Positions 48,809 through 56,686 of a stretch of 64,000 nt of DNA are shown here, piece by piece (positions within the stretch are counted from its first letter, which is position 1; the number at the start of each line of letters is the position of its first letter). Source of the DNA: an uncultured Clostridia bacterium. GTDB lineage: Bacteria; Bacillota; Clostridia; Christensenellales; UBA3700. The position numbers were made by a program, and so were the translations under genes. The notes below the pieces were generated by a model. That model saw nothing but the letters and a program-made list of their open reading frames with translations. It was not told the DNA's origin and searched no databases. The stretch is taken from the NCBI GenBank assembly GCA_947038565.1, contig CAMQWP010000001.1, positions 276,002-340,001 of the forward strand, read 5' to 3'.

Positions 48809-49375
48809 ATGGATAAGTTTAATTTGAAAGAAGTTGCGCTTAGGCTGAAGAGCTTACGTGAATTAGAAGGAATGGCTGTTGAAGAACTAGCGGTTGCGAC
48901 TGGTGTGGATTGCGATGAGTATATTGCAAGCGAAAACGGAGAGCGTGATTTTAGTTTTAACTTCTTATATAATTGTGCTAACAAATTAGAGTGCAATATC
49001 ACCGAGCTTATTACTGGAGAAAGTGCTAAGCTGTCGCATTTTACTATAACTAGAAAAGGTAATGGTATGCCGATCGTTAGAAATAGTGGATTTAATTATC
49101 TTCACCTTGCTAGCAATATGCGTAATAGAAGTTGCGAGCCGTTTGTGGTATCTATACCTTATAGTGTAGAGGTAGAAAACAAGCCTATCGAAGTGTCTAT
49201 TCACTCAGGTCAAGAGCTGGATTATGTTCTAGAAGGCGAGCTAAGGGTGAGCATTGCAGGGCATGAAACTATACTACATGAAGGCGATAGCGTATACTAT
49301 AACTCTGATATGCCTCACGGTTTAATGGCTACCGGCGGTCGCGACGCTAAAATACTAGCTGTAGTATTAAAGTAA
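48809..49375 (+). CDS. XRE-family regulator with C-terminal cupin domain
   Basis: A 188-residue transcription regulator. The ATG at 48809 is chosen because GGAGG (48799-48803) precedes it. Residues about 7-62 form a helix-turn-helix of the XRE type (LKSLRELEGMAVEELAVATG). Residues about 105-187 form a cupin barrel (HSGQELDYVLEGELRVSI, then LHEGDSVYYNSDMPHGL) that likely binds a small ligand. Such proteins usually control a nearby transport or catabolic gene. The GPH symporter gene 250 bp downstream, with repeated sequences in its upstream region, is the natural candidate. Confidence 0.88.
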   Translation: MDKFNLKEVALRLKSLRELEGMAVEELAVATGVDCDEYIASENGERDFSFNFLYNCANKLECNITELITGESAKLSHFTITRKGNGMPIVRNSGFNYLHLASNMRNRSCEPFVVSIPYSVEVENKPIEVSIHSGQELDYVLEGELRVSIAGHETILHEGDSVYYNSDMPHGLMATGGRDAKILAVVLK

Positions 49376-49399
49376 TTACTAAAAACAATAATCAAGATT

Positions 49400-49433
49400 A
49401 TCCTTTCTTATTAATTTAAGAGAGGATTTTTTT
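49400..49433 (+). terminator. Terminator after the XRE-cupin gene
   Basis: ATCCTTTCTT pairs with AAGAGAGGAT (one G-U pair), 8-nt loop, T7. Confidence 0.85.
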
Positions 49434-49492
49434 GACTTTTTTATAAGGCAAAATGTCTACAGCTATAAGGGTGCTTGTATATTAATAAACAC

Positions 49493-49612
49493 ATTGCTAA
49501 CTATAGGGAAGAATTTCCTATAATTATTATAAAAAGACAGTTTTTTTACAAAAAGCCTTGCTTTAATAATAGTTATATATTATAATAAAAGTATATTGCA
49601 AATATAGGGAAA
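49493..49612 (+). promoter_or_regulatory. Direct repeats and inverted repeat upstream of the symporter
   Basis: The pattern ATTGC-x-AA-x-TATAGGGAA occurs at 49493-49510 and again (ATTGCAAATATAGGGAA) at 49595-49611. The first copy is also half of an inverted repeat (TATAGGGAA, then TTTCCTATA). These may be operator sites, perhaps for the XRE-cupin protein, or promoter duplicates. Confidence 0.4.
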
Positions 49613-49628
49613 ATAAGGAGAATGAATT

Positions 49629-51323
49629 ATGAGTAAAAAGCAAATAGCAGCGGCAGGCGCACTTAGCGGCCGTGAAAAAACTGCTTATTACGCAGGTATG
49701 GGTGGACAAAACATTATCTACGCTATCATTGGTACGGCTTGTGTCGGTTACTATTGGGCAAATGTTATCTTCCTACCAGCGATAGCAGTCGGTATTATTT
49801 CAGTAGTTGCCAGAATTTGGGATGCTATAAATGATCCTATGATGGGAACAGTTGTTGATAAAACTAGGACTAAATGGGGTAAATGTAGACCTTATTTAAT
49901 CTTCACACCAATTATCATTGGTATAATGACCATTTTATGTTTCGTAAACGGTCGTTATGGCTCACAGAATAGTGCTATAGAGAATGCCTTCATCATTGGA
50001 TGGGCGGCTATATCGTACATATTGTGGGGTATGTTATATACTGTAGGTGATATTCCGATCTGGAGTATGCCAGCACTTATGACAGGTAATGAGAAAGAGC
50101 GTAGTACGCTTCTTGCCCTTGCCAGAGTTACGGCGGGTCTAGGTGGTGCTGTCGGTATGGTAGCGATTCCTATGGCTCAAGCTATTGCTGGTCCTGGTGC
50201 AGATCCTGCTCAAGTTCAGAGAGGCTTCATAATCGTTGCTATTATCCTTACCGTAATCGGTACTATAGCATTCCAGATGACTGGTCTTATGTGTAAAGAG
50301 CGTGTTGTTCAATCAGAAGAGCGTCACACTCTTAAAGAAAACTTCAAACTAATGTGGACTAATAGGCCGTTTAGACGTCTTCTTATTTCAGGAGTTATCA
50401 GAAGTCCATTCCAACTATTGCTTTTAGTTGCTATGCCTCTTCTATCTTATTACTTCGCAAATAACCAGTCCCCATTCAGTGACTTTAGAATTATCCTTGC
50501 TTATGTGCTTCTAGCGGGTGGTATATTCGGAGGTATGTTCATTGCAAGTGCTATCGCTCCTAAGTTAGGTGAAAAATATGAAAAACGTCGTGTTTATAAT
50601 GCTTTCTCTATCGCAAGTGGTGCAGCGTTCGCGTTCATTTTCATTGTATTCGTTATAGCTCCTTCTGCTCTTAATAGCGTTGGTCTATTACTTCTTCTTT
50701 TCCTAGCTTTCTTATTATGTGGAGCAGGAATGGGTGCAGTTCAGGTTATGCAGTCTCTTATGATCGCTGACTGTATTGACTATGAGGAGTATCACAATAA
50801 TATCCGTCCAGACGGAGTTTTCTTCTCTGGTCAATCTTTCATCACTAAGTTGTCTTCAGGTGTTGCGTCTATGCTTATGGCATTAGCTTATACTATCGTT
50901 GGCTTCAGTGATATCAATATCGAGAGTCTTAATATTGGACTTTCTGATGGTATGATAGATTTTAAAGTAGACACACCAGTTTATGCTTGGGTTATGTTCT
51001 TCCTTGTTTCTATTCCTCCAGCAATCGGTATGTTATTATCAATTATCCCTATGTTTAAATACGAAATTACTGACAAATGGCATAATGAGATCTTAGAAGA
51101 GCTTAACACTCGTCGTGCTCTTCGCCTTGATAACAGTGAACTACTTATCGATGACAGTGTAAATACTGAAGACGCTTTAGAGAGCGTTATCGATAATGCT
51201 GATACTATTACTAGCGGTGCACCGATAGATGAGAGTGTCGATGTCTCTAGCGAACAGCCTCTCGAAAGCGTGGTTGACGAGACTACTATAAGCAGTGAAG
51301 AGACTGTAGAGAAAGGAGAGTAA
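49629..51323 (+). CDS. GPH-family (MelB-like) sugar:cation symporter
   Basis: A 12-TM membrane transporter of the glycoside-pentoside-hexuronide:cation family. The cation-site loop DPMMGTVVDKTRTKWGKCRPY is decisive (shown by D-P-M-M-G and K-W-G-K-C-R-P-Y), and GDIPIWSMPALMT is another family block. The sugar is not deducible. The 564-residue protein has an unusual acidic, Ser/Thr-rich cytoplasmic tail of about 75 residues. It is followed after two bases by a lipoprotein gene, so the pair forms an operon. AAGGAG precedes the ATG. Confidence 0.9.
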   Translation: MSKKQIAAAGALSGREKTAYYAGMGGQNIIYAIIGTACVGYYWANVIFLPAIAVGIISVVARIWDAINDPMMGTVVDKTRTKWGKCRPYLIFTPIIIGIMTILCFVNGRYGSQNSAIENAFIIGWAAISYILWGMLYTVGDIPIWSMPALMTGNEKERSTLLALARVTAGLGGAVGMVAIPMAQAIAGPGADPAQVQRGFIIVAIILTVIGTIAFQMTGLMCKERVVQSEERHTLKENFKLMWTNRPFRRLLISGVIRSPFQLLLLVAMPLLSYYFANNQSPFSDFRIILAYVLLAGGIFGGMFIASAIAPKLGEKYEKRRVYNAFSIASGAAFAFIFIVFVIAPSALNSVGLLLLLFLAFLLCGAGMGAVQVMQSLMIADCIDYEEYHNNIRPDGVFFSGQSFITKLSSGVASMLMALAYTIVGFSDINIESLNIGLSDGMIDFKVDTPVYAWVMFFLVSIPPAIGMLLSIIPMFKYEITDKWHNEILEELNTRRALRLDNSELLIDDSVNTEDALESVIDNADTITSGAPIDESVDVSSEQPLESVVDETTISSEETVEKGE

Positions 51324-51325
51324 TT

Positions 51326-52558
51326 ATGAAAAAATTTAAGATTATATCTGTCCTACTACTAGTCGTTCTTGTAGCGAGCTTTATTCTTGTAGGATGTACA
51401 ACAAAAACTTATAAAATAGACGTTGTTCAAGGCGAGCATGGTACTATCGCTGTTGATAATGCTAATGTTGCCTCTGATGAAGTAGTGACTGTAACGGTTA
51501 CTCCTGATAAAGATTACAGATTAGTACTAGGCGGACTAGCTTATACTTCTGATAAGTTTGGTACAAGCTACCCTGTAGGAAACACTTTTATAATGCTGCC
51601 TCAGGATACAGTTCTTACTGCTAAGTTTGAGAAAATCCCAGTAATCGAAAATGGTAAATCTTATGCAAGAGTAGACGAGAATGGAAATGCATCGGCTACA
51701 GGTAAGACTATTTACTTCGGTGAATATCCACAATCTATTAAAGCTGACGCCGTAACTATTACTGGCGAGATTGCAGGTAAAGCGGGTTACTACAATGGTA
51801 GTGACGGTATGGTTTATTTAAAGAAGACTGGTACTGGATTTAATGAGAACGTTGTGTACTCTAACGGATCTAAGATCAACGAAGTAGAAACATATTTCTT
51901 AGTAGTTCCTATGACATGGACAGTTTTATCAGAGAAAGATGGCGCAGCTACTATATTATCTAATAGCTTGCTAGATAGCCAGGCTTTCCTTGAGAAAGAG
52001 AATACTACTGATCCTCACGGACCAGGAAATAGATACAACACAAAAATTGATGGTAAAGATAGTAAAGTATACGCTAATAACTACGAGCAATCAGATATCA
52101 GAGAGTTCCTTAATGGTGACTTCTATACGTCAGCATTCAGCGACGCACAAAAAGCCTTAGTTAATAATGTTACTAATATTAATAATGATGGCGGTGTATT
52201 TGATAACAAATATTCAAAAGCTAATGGCAATACTGAAGATAAAGTATACCTTTTAACTTATGATGACTTGTTCAATGCTGAGTTAGGATTCCAGACTTTT
52301 GATGATTATAAACAAAAGAAAGTAGATCCACTTAAGAGTGCTTTCACTACTGATTTCGCTAGAGCAAACGGTGCTTTCACTGATACGCTTAAGCCTAAAA
52401 ATGGTGGTAAAGGTTACTGGAGTACTCGTTCTACTGGTGAGTTGTCATACATGATGACTACTATTACAAGTGCTGCCGGTTATGTAAATAACCACGGTAT
52501 CAATACTAGTAATGCTAATGTTGGTGTTCGTCCAGTAATAACTATTACTTTAAAATAA
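51326..52558 (+). CDS. DUF6273 lipoprotein with an N-terminal B-repeat domain
   Basis: A 410-residue lipoprotein, lipobox ILVGC (C24). Residues about 28-105 form an InlB B-repeat-like beta domain (VVQGEHGTIAV, then VTVTPDKDYRL and LTAKFE). Residues about 115-410 match DUF6273: IYFGEYPQ, MTWTVLSE, the SDIREFLNGDFYTSAFSDAQ block, and VGVRPVITI at the end. The function of DUF6273 is unknown; it is common in surface proteins of gut Clostridia. It starts two bases after the symporter stop codon with GAAAGGAG inside the symporter gene, so the two are co-translated. Perhaps it binds the symporter's sugar outside, but that is a guess. Confidence 0.85.
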   Translation: MKKFKIISVLLLVVLVASFILVGCTTKTYKIDVVQGEHGTIAVDNANVASDEVVTVTVTPDKDYRLVLGGLAYTSDKFGTSYPVGNTFIMLPQDTVLTAKFEKIPVIENGKSYARVDENGNASATGKTIYFGEYPQSIKADAVTITGEIAGKAGYYNGSDGMVYLKKTGTGFNENVVYSNGSKINEVETYFLVVPMTWTVLSEKDGAATILSNSLLDSQAFLEKENTTDPHGPGNRYNTKIDGKDSKVYANNYEQSDIREFLNGDFYTSAFSDAQKALVNNVTNINNDGGVFDNKYSKANGNTEDKVYLLTYDDLFNAELGFQTFDDYKQKKVDPLKSAFTTDFARANGAFTDTLKPKNGGKGYWSTRSTGELSYMMTTITSAAGYVNNHGINTSNANVGVRPVITITLK

Positions 52559-52577
52559 TATAAAATATTAACAATAT

Positions 52578-52605
52578 AAAGTGAGGGCGAAAGCTCTCAC
52601 TTTTT
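52578..52605 (+). terminator. Terminator after the symporter-lipoprotein operon
   Basis: GTGAGGGC pairs with GCTCTCAC around a GAAA tetraloop, then T5. Confidence 0.9.
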
Positions 52606-52885
52606 ATGTGCGAAAATTGCTATTTGCTGTTGCTTTTCAAGAGAAGTGAATAATACTGCCATTAAGAAAGGTATAAGATGGTAAAACTATTATTGCAACA
52701 ATGACGATTTATGGTATAAATTGATTAATTATATATAATATTATGATAATTGCTATGAAAATGTATTAATAGATGGTATGCTATGTGATATAATTATATT
52801 ATAAACGAATAATTCACAAAATTAAGTCTTTCAATCTAGTGAATTATAAAGTTTTTAGTGATTATCAAAAAAATATTAAAAAAAG

Positions 52886-52916
52886 GTTGGATTTTTCTCT
52901 TAGTTAATTGTAATAT
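52886..52916 (+). promoter_or_regulatory. Candidate alternative-sigma promoter upstream of the ECF sigma gene
   Basis: GTTGGATTT (52886-52894), 15 bases, GTAATAT (52910-52916). The same arrangement, with identical spacing, recurs upstream of the lipoprotein gene at 54905, consistent with autoregulation by the sigma factor. The rest of the gap 52606-53014 is AT-rich with no gene seen. Confidence 0.5.
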
Positions 52917-53014
52917 AGTTGAAGGGGAAAATTTTAACCTATTGTAGTATCTTACTTGTCGCAACGGCATATATAGGTTTGCGTCAATGAAAGATTTGCA
53001 TTATAGGAGAAATG

Positions 53015-53530
53015 ATGGATATAAATGTCTTTAATAGGATTGTTAAAAAACTTAAAAAAGGAAAGCAAGAGTATTTTAGTCAGTTTTATGATTTGACTAA
53101 AAAATCTGTTTATTATTCTATCCTATCTATAGTCGGAAGGAAAGAAGATGCCGAGGACTTAATGCAAGATACATATGTTGTCTTTATTAATGGACTTGAG
53201 AATATCACAGAGAATAAAAACGGGTATTATTATTTGCTACAAATAGCAAAAAATAAAGCTATCAATCATTATAATAGAGCAAAAAGAGAATGCCTGACGG
53301 AGGATTTTAGTCATTACGAAAGTGGGCAGCAGCTAGATGTGTACCGAGACTTGGATTATTTAAGAAGTAAATTGTCTGAGGAGGAATGGTATTATATAGA
53401 GCATTGTGTAATACTCGGCTTTAAGCAAAAAGAAATAGCTCAAATGTTGTCACTGCCGACGTCTACAGTTGGGTATAAATATAATAAAGTAATAGAAAAA
53501 TCAAGAAAAATCTATGAGGAGGTTAGATAA
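53015..53530 (+). CDS. ECF-like RNA polymerase sigma-70 factor
   Basis: A 171-residue alternative sigma factor. Region 2 (about 10-85) includes QFYDLTKKSVYYSI and EDAEDLMQDTYVVF, the core-binding and -10 recognition helices. Region 4 (about 115-170) has LGFKQKEIAQMLSLPTSTVG, the -35 helix-turn-helix. The ATG at 53015 fits the AGGAGA site better than the ATG one codon earlier. It ends two bases before an RsgI-type anti-sigma gene, so sigma and anti-sigma are made together. The likely trigger is an envelope or extracellular signal sensed by the partner. Confidence 0.92.
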   Translation: MDINVFNRIVKKLKKGKQEYFSQFYDLTKKSVYYSILSIVGRKEDAEDLMQDTYVVFINGLENITENKNGYYYLLQIAKNKAINHYNRAKRECLTEDFSHYESGQQLDVYRDLDYLRSKLSEEEWYYIEHCVILGFKQKEIAQMLSLPTSTVGYKYNKVIEKSRKIYEEVR

Positions 53531-53532
53531 TT

Positions 53533-54624
53533 ATGAGAAAATTTGAAAATATCAATAAAGATATTGATAATGATATCCCTGATATCAGCATGAGTATTTC
53601 TAACCAGATAGATTGGACAAAAGTGAAGGAATCAAATAAAAAGAAAAAGAGTGCAGTTAGAGAGCGAGAAATAGTAGGTGTTGGTAATGCTAGCGATACT
53701 GTAGTGTTTAAATCAAATAAAAAAAGAAATATCGCAACAGCAATTGCATTAATGGTAGCCGTTTTAGCTCTAGTTATTATCTTTGCTGTATTGCCACTTT
53801 TTAATACAAATGTTGTTGATAATGGATATACGATAACGATATCTGTAAATCCTAGAATATCATTTGATGTAGATGACGCAGGAATAGTTACTAAGCAAAC
53901 TGCTTTGAATGGAGATGGTGCAAAAGTGCTTTTTGGTGTAGACCATGTCGGCAAAACCTATGTAAATGCTACCAGTGACTATATCAAGACCGCCGAGAAA
54001 ATGGGATATATTAGCGTTGGAGATAAAGTAAGCATATACGCAAGCAATGGAAACAAGAACGATACTGATAAAGTGAAAGGTTTGAGCGATGTGCTAAAAG
54101 GTTTAATTGAAGGTGTTGATTTTGGAGCGATGACAGAGTCCGACTTTGACAAGATAGAAGACCAGTTAGATGATTTCGACGAAGAAACATTTACGAATGA
54201 GAACATGGAAAATCTAATAGCAGCAGTGAGAGCAGAGCTTGATAAAAAAACGGTAATGTTAAATGCGATTATTGATGAGATGAAAAATGTTATAGACAAA
54301 AAGCCTATAACATTAAATAACAAAAATGATTCTGATGACGAAGTAAAGATACCAGCATCAGAGGTTACGACTTTGAAAAAACTAATAGATGAATATGTAT
54401 TATTATACAATGATGAAGACATGAAAGAATATGAATTCAGTGATATGACATATAAAGAGCTTATTGAGAAACAAGAAGAATTAGAAGAAATCAAAGAGGA
54501 ACTGATAGAGACGTTAGACGAGATTAAAGAGATTACAGACATTAATCAGGTCGGTGACGATAAAAAAGATTTAATTGAAGACCTTCTTGATATTGTAAAA
54601 GAAGACATTTTTGATAAAGACTAG
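53533..54624 (+). CDS. RsgI-type transmembrane anti-sigma factor
   Basis: A 363-residue single-pass protein: cytoplasmic N-terminus (1-66) with a presumed sigma-binding segment, TM (67-90), then the periplasmic-face RsgI domain. That domain is recognisable by VNPRISFDVDDAG, NGDGAKVLF, and YIKTAEKMGY. The Asn106-Pro107 pair is at the position where characterised RsgI proteins cleave themselves, which primes regulated intramembrane proteolysis. The C-terminal ~150 residues are very acidic and helical (EEIKEELIETLDEI), probably a coiled coil replacing the carbohydrate-binding modules of clostridial RsgI. GAGGAGG in the sigma gene provides coupled translation. RsgI domains normally pair with SigI; here the partner looks ECF-like. 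Confidence 0.85.
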   Translation: MRKFENINKDIDNDIPDISMSISNQIDWTKVKESNKKKKSAVREREIVGVGNASDTVVFKSNKKRNIATAIALMVAVLALVIIFAVLPLFNTNVVDNGYTITISVNPRISFDVDDAGIVTKQTALNGDGAKVLFGVDHVGKTYVNATSDYIKTAEKMGYISVGDKVSIYASNGNKNDTDKVKGLSDVLKGLIEGVDFGAMTESDFDKIEDQLDDFDEETFTNENMENLIAAVRAELDKKTVMLNAIIDEMKNVIDKKPITLNNKNDSDDEVKIPASEVTTLKKLIDEYVLLYNDEDMKEYEFSDMTYKELIEKQEELEEIKEELIETLDEIKEITDINQVGDDKKDLIEDLLDIVKEDIFDKD

Positions 54625-54644
54625 AAAGTTAGTATTAATTATAA

Positions 54645-54686
54645 TAATAGTCCTATGTTATATATATAGGGCTATTATTTTTTTTG
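54645..54686 (+). terminator. Terminator after the sigma/anti-sigma operon
   Basis: AATAGTCCTAT pairs with ATAGGGCTATT (one G-U pair), then T8. Confidence 0.88.
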
Positions 54687-54728
54687 AAAATGAGCAAAAA
54701 AATAAAAAATAAAAAAGTTTTGTATATT

Positions 54729-54759
54729 GTTGGATTTATTGCCTATACGATTGTATTAT
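54729..54759 (+). promoter_or_regulatory. Candidate alternative-sigma promoter of the acidic lipoprotein gene
   Basis: GTTGGATTT (54729-54737), 15 bases, GTATTAT (54753-54759), matching the element at 52886-52916 in both boxes and spacing, including the three bases ATT before GTA. Confidence 0.5.
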
Positions 54760-54904
54760 AAGTAGAAAGCAATAAATCGAGACTGCAGGCTTGTATTTAT
54801 TAAATGATATGTAGCAACAATCAAAGTGTAAAGTATTCGATAATGTAATACTTGGAAAAATATTTATATAAGACTAATATTATATTAGCGAGAAGGAGAA
54901 AGTT

Positions 54905-55966
54905 ATGAAAAAGGTAAGCGGAATGAAAGGAAAAAGTAGCAAAAGAGCATTAGGCGCATTAATCGCAACGACTGTCGTAGTGACAAGTGCAGCAGCATTG
55001 ATTGGTTGTACTGTTCCTCTAAAACCAGTAGGACAGTATGATAAGGCGCTTAAAGCAAAAGAAGTTTATTCAATGTCAGCAGTTACAAGTATGCAAGCAC
55101 TTGCTGATAATAAAGCTCCCGCAAGAAAGGTATCTTTCGGTACTGTAGCTGATACTATTACCGCAAGACCTGGCGAGATTACTGATGATATTATGGATAC
55201 TCTATCTAAATTCATGGGTATGTTTGAGGGTATGCTTATGGGTACAGGCGGAGGATCAACTGAAACAGTACCAACTCCTGAACTAGACGGTGAATATGCT
55301 AATTATAAGACTAAGATAGTTATGAGTATGCCATCTCTTGACGGTGTTCCAGTAGAGTACACTATGTATTATACTGAGGTTACAGAAGGCGAGACATTAC
55401 CAGAAGTAACTGATCCAGTAGCTCCTGTTAATGAAGATGTTGACGGCGAAGACGCTGATACAGATGCTGATGCTGATGCTGACGCTGAAGAAGAGGGCGA
55501 AGAAGAGGAAGTAGAAGTAAGCACAAAATTAGTAGGTGTAGTAGTAATGGGTGATGTCGTAACTGAAATTGCTGGAACTAAAACTGTTGAAACAGAAGGC
55601 ACTGAAGTAGAGACTGAAGTAGAGTTTACTACTAAGATAGACGAAAATAACTATGTAACAGTTAAAGAGGAAAAAGAGGCTGGAGAAATAGAGTATGAGT
55701 ACACTATCGTAACTGACGGCGTAGAAGAAGTGACAAGCATTGAGTATGAGAACGAGGCTGGAAAAGAAGAGCTAAGTCTTGAGCTTGAGGCGAATGGCGT
55801 AGAGAAAGAGTTCAGTGTTGAAGTCGTAGAGAAAGATGGTATTAAGGTATTTGAAGTAAGCTACCAAGACGAAGACGCTGGCACTGAAGTTGATATAATC
55901 GCAACTCCAATCGGTGACGGTACTTACGAGTTCAGATTCGAGAATGGACATATCGAAATCAAATAA
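54905..55966 (+). CDS. Acidic lipoprotein, probable member of the sigma regulon
   Basis: A 353-residue lipoprotein with a long charged n-region and lipobox ALIGC (C35). Residues about 50-170 are of mixed composition; about 175-200 is a run of Asp-Ala pairs and Glu (from a GATGCT-like hexamer repeat near 55460), a flexible acidic spacer. The rest is a series of alternating charged strands (EEKEAGEIEYEYTI, EVDIIATPIGDGTYEFRF), suggesting a beta-sheet of repeated strands. Not recognised. Its location directly after sigma/anti-sigma and the shared promoter-like motif suggest it is the effector of that circuit. GAGAAGGAG precedes the ATG. Confidence 0.8.
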   Translation: MKKVSGMKGKSSKRALGALIATTVVVTSAAALIGCTVPLKPVGQYDKALKAKEVYSMSAVTSMQALADNKAPARKVSFGTVADTITARPGEITDDIMDTLSKFMGMFEGMLMGTGGGSTETVPTPELDGEYANYKTKIVMSMPSLDGVPVEYTMYYTEVTEGETLPEVTDPVAPVNEDVDGEDADTDADADADAEEEGEEEEVEVSTKLVGVVVMGDVVTEIAGTKTVETEGTEVETEVEFTTKIDENNYVTVKEEKEAGEIEYEYTIVTDGVEEVTSIEYENEAGKEELSLELEANGVEKEFSVEVVEKDGIKVFEVSYQDEDAGTEVDIIATPIGDGTYEFRFENGHIEIK

Positions 55967-56044
55967 TTTTATCAATATTATTACTTCATGATATGACGGA
56001 CATTTTATAAGAGACTACATTATTCGTGAGGTGTTATTATAAGA

Positions 56045-56080
56045 CAAAAAGGGCAAGGATTTTAATCCTTGCCCTTTTTG
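56045..56080. terminator. Bidirectional terminator between lipoprotein and nrdG
   Basis: AAAAAGGGCAAGGAT pairs perfectly with its complement at 56065-56079; T-run on both strands. Confidence 0.93.
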
Positions 56081-56102
56081 ATGGTTGTTCTAGTTTTAAT
56101 TC

Positions 56103-56600
56103 TTACCGTGTCCATTCGATAGTGTTGTTTGCAAGCTCTATGATTCTTTGGTTAGAACTTCCTCTAAAAGCCAACGTCAAGTCTTTATGCGCTAGCTCAA
56201 ATTTGCCATCGATAAGCCAGTCGGCTAAGTCAAGCAGTTCCATTATGTCAGGATCTCCTTTTGCTTTTAGATCTTCTATAAGGTATCCAGTGAAAATAAC
56301 GATATTTAAATCAGTATTTGCTTTGATTCTACGAGCGAGTTTCACAAGTACATCCGCTTGACATAGTGGCTCCCCACCGCTAAAAGTAACTCCGCTAAGA
56401 AGTTCGTTTTGAGATAGCTTGTCATACATGTCATCTATACTCATGTATCGTCCGTCCTTGAATGAATGCGTTTCGGGATTATGACAGCCCTCGCAGTTAT
56501 GTGGACAACCTTGCGTAAATATTGAATATCTCATGCCAGGGCCATCTACTATGCTCTCTGTCATGATTCCTGATATCTTAAGTAGTGTTTTTTCTTCCAT
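56103..56600 (-). CDS. nrdG: Anaerobic ribonucleotide reductase activating protein
   Basis: Radical SAM activase that installs the glycyl radical on NrdD. The start is the ATG of MEEKTLLK (GAGGTG ribosome site); an ATG four codons earlier overlaps that site. The 165-residue protein has the cluster motif C32-x3-C36-x2-C39 in GCPHNCEGC and TFSGGEPLCQ, the SAM-binding GGE motif. It lies 86 bp after nrdD with a hairpin between them. Confidence 0.95.
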   Translation of the reverse strand: MEEKTLLKISGIMTESIVDGPGMRYSIFTQGCPHNCEGCHNPETHSFKDGRYMSIDDMYDKLSQNELLSGVTFSGGEPLCQADVLVKLARRIKANTDLNIVIFTGYLIEDLKAKGDPDIMELLDLADWLIDGKFELAHKDLTLAFRGSSNQRIIELANNTIEWTR

Positions 56601-56619
56601 AATGCACCTCATTATATGA

Positions 56620-56668
56620 TATAAAAAGGTATAGAGGGTGACATACGCCAGCGTCTATACCTAGTATT
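56620..56668 (-). terminator. Hairpin between nrdD and nrdG, possible partial terminator
   Basis: A perfect 9-bp inverted repeat, AGGTATAGA (56627-56635) and TCTATACCT (56654-56662). On the minus strand it is followed by T5, so it may lower nrdG expression relative to nrdD. Confidence 0.45.
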
Positions 56669-56686
56669 ATAACTATTTTTGTTAAA

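Noticed and set aside
53979..54542. 187-codon minus-strand open frame
   Set aside because: Ser-rich shadow of the acidic anti-sigma gene; no ribosome site or promoter.
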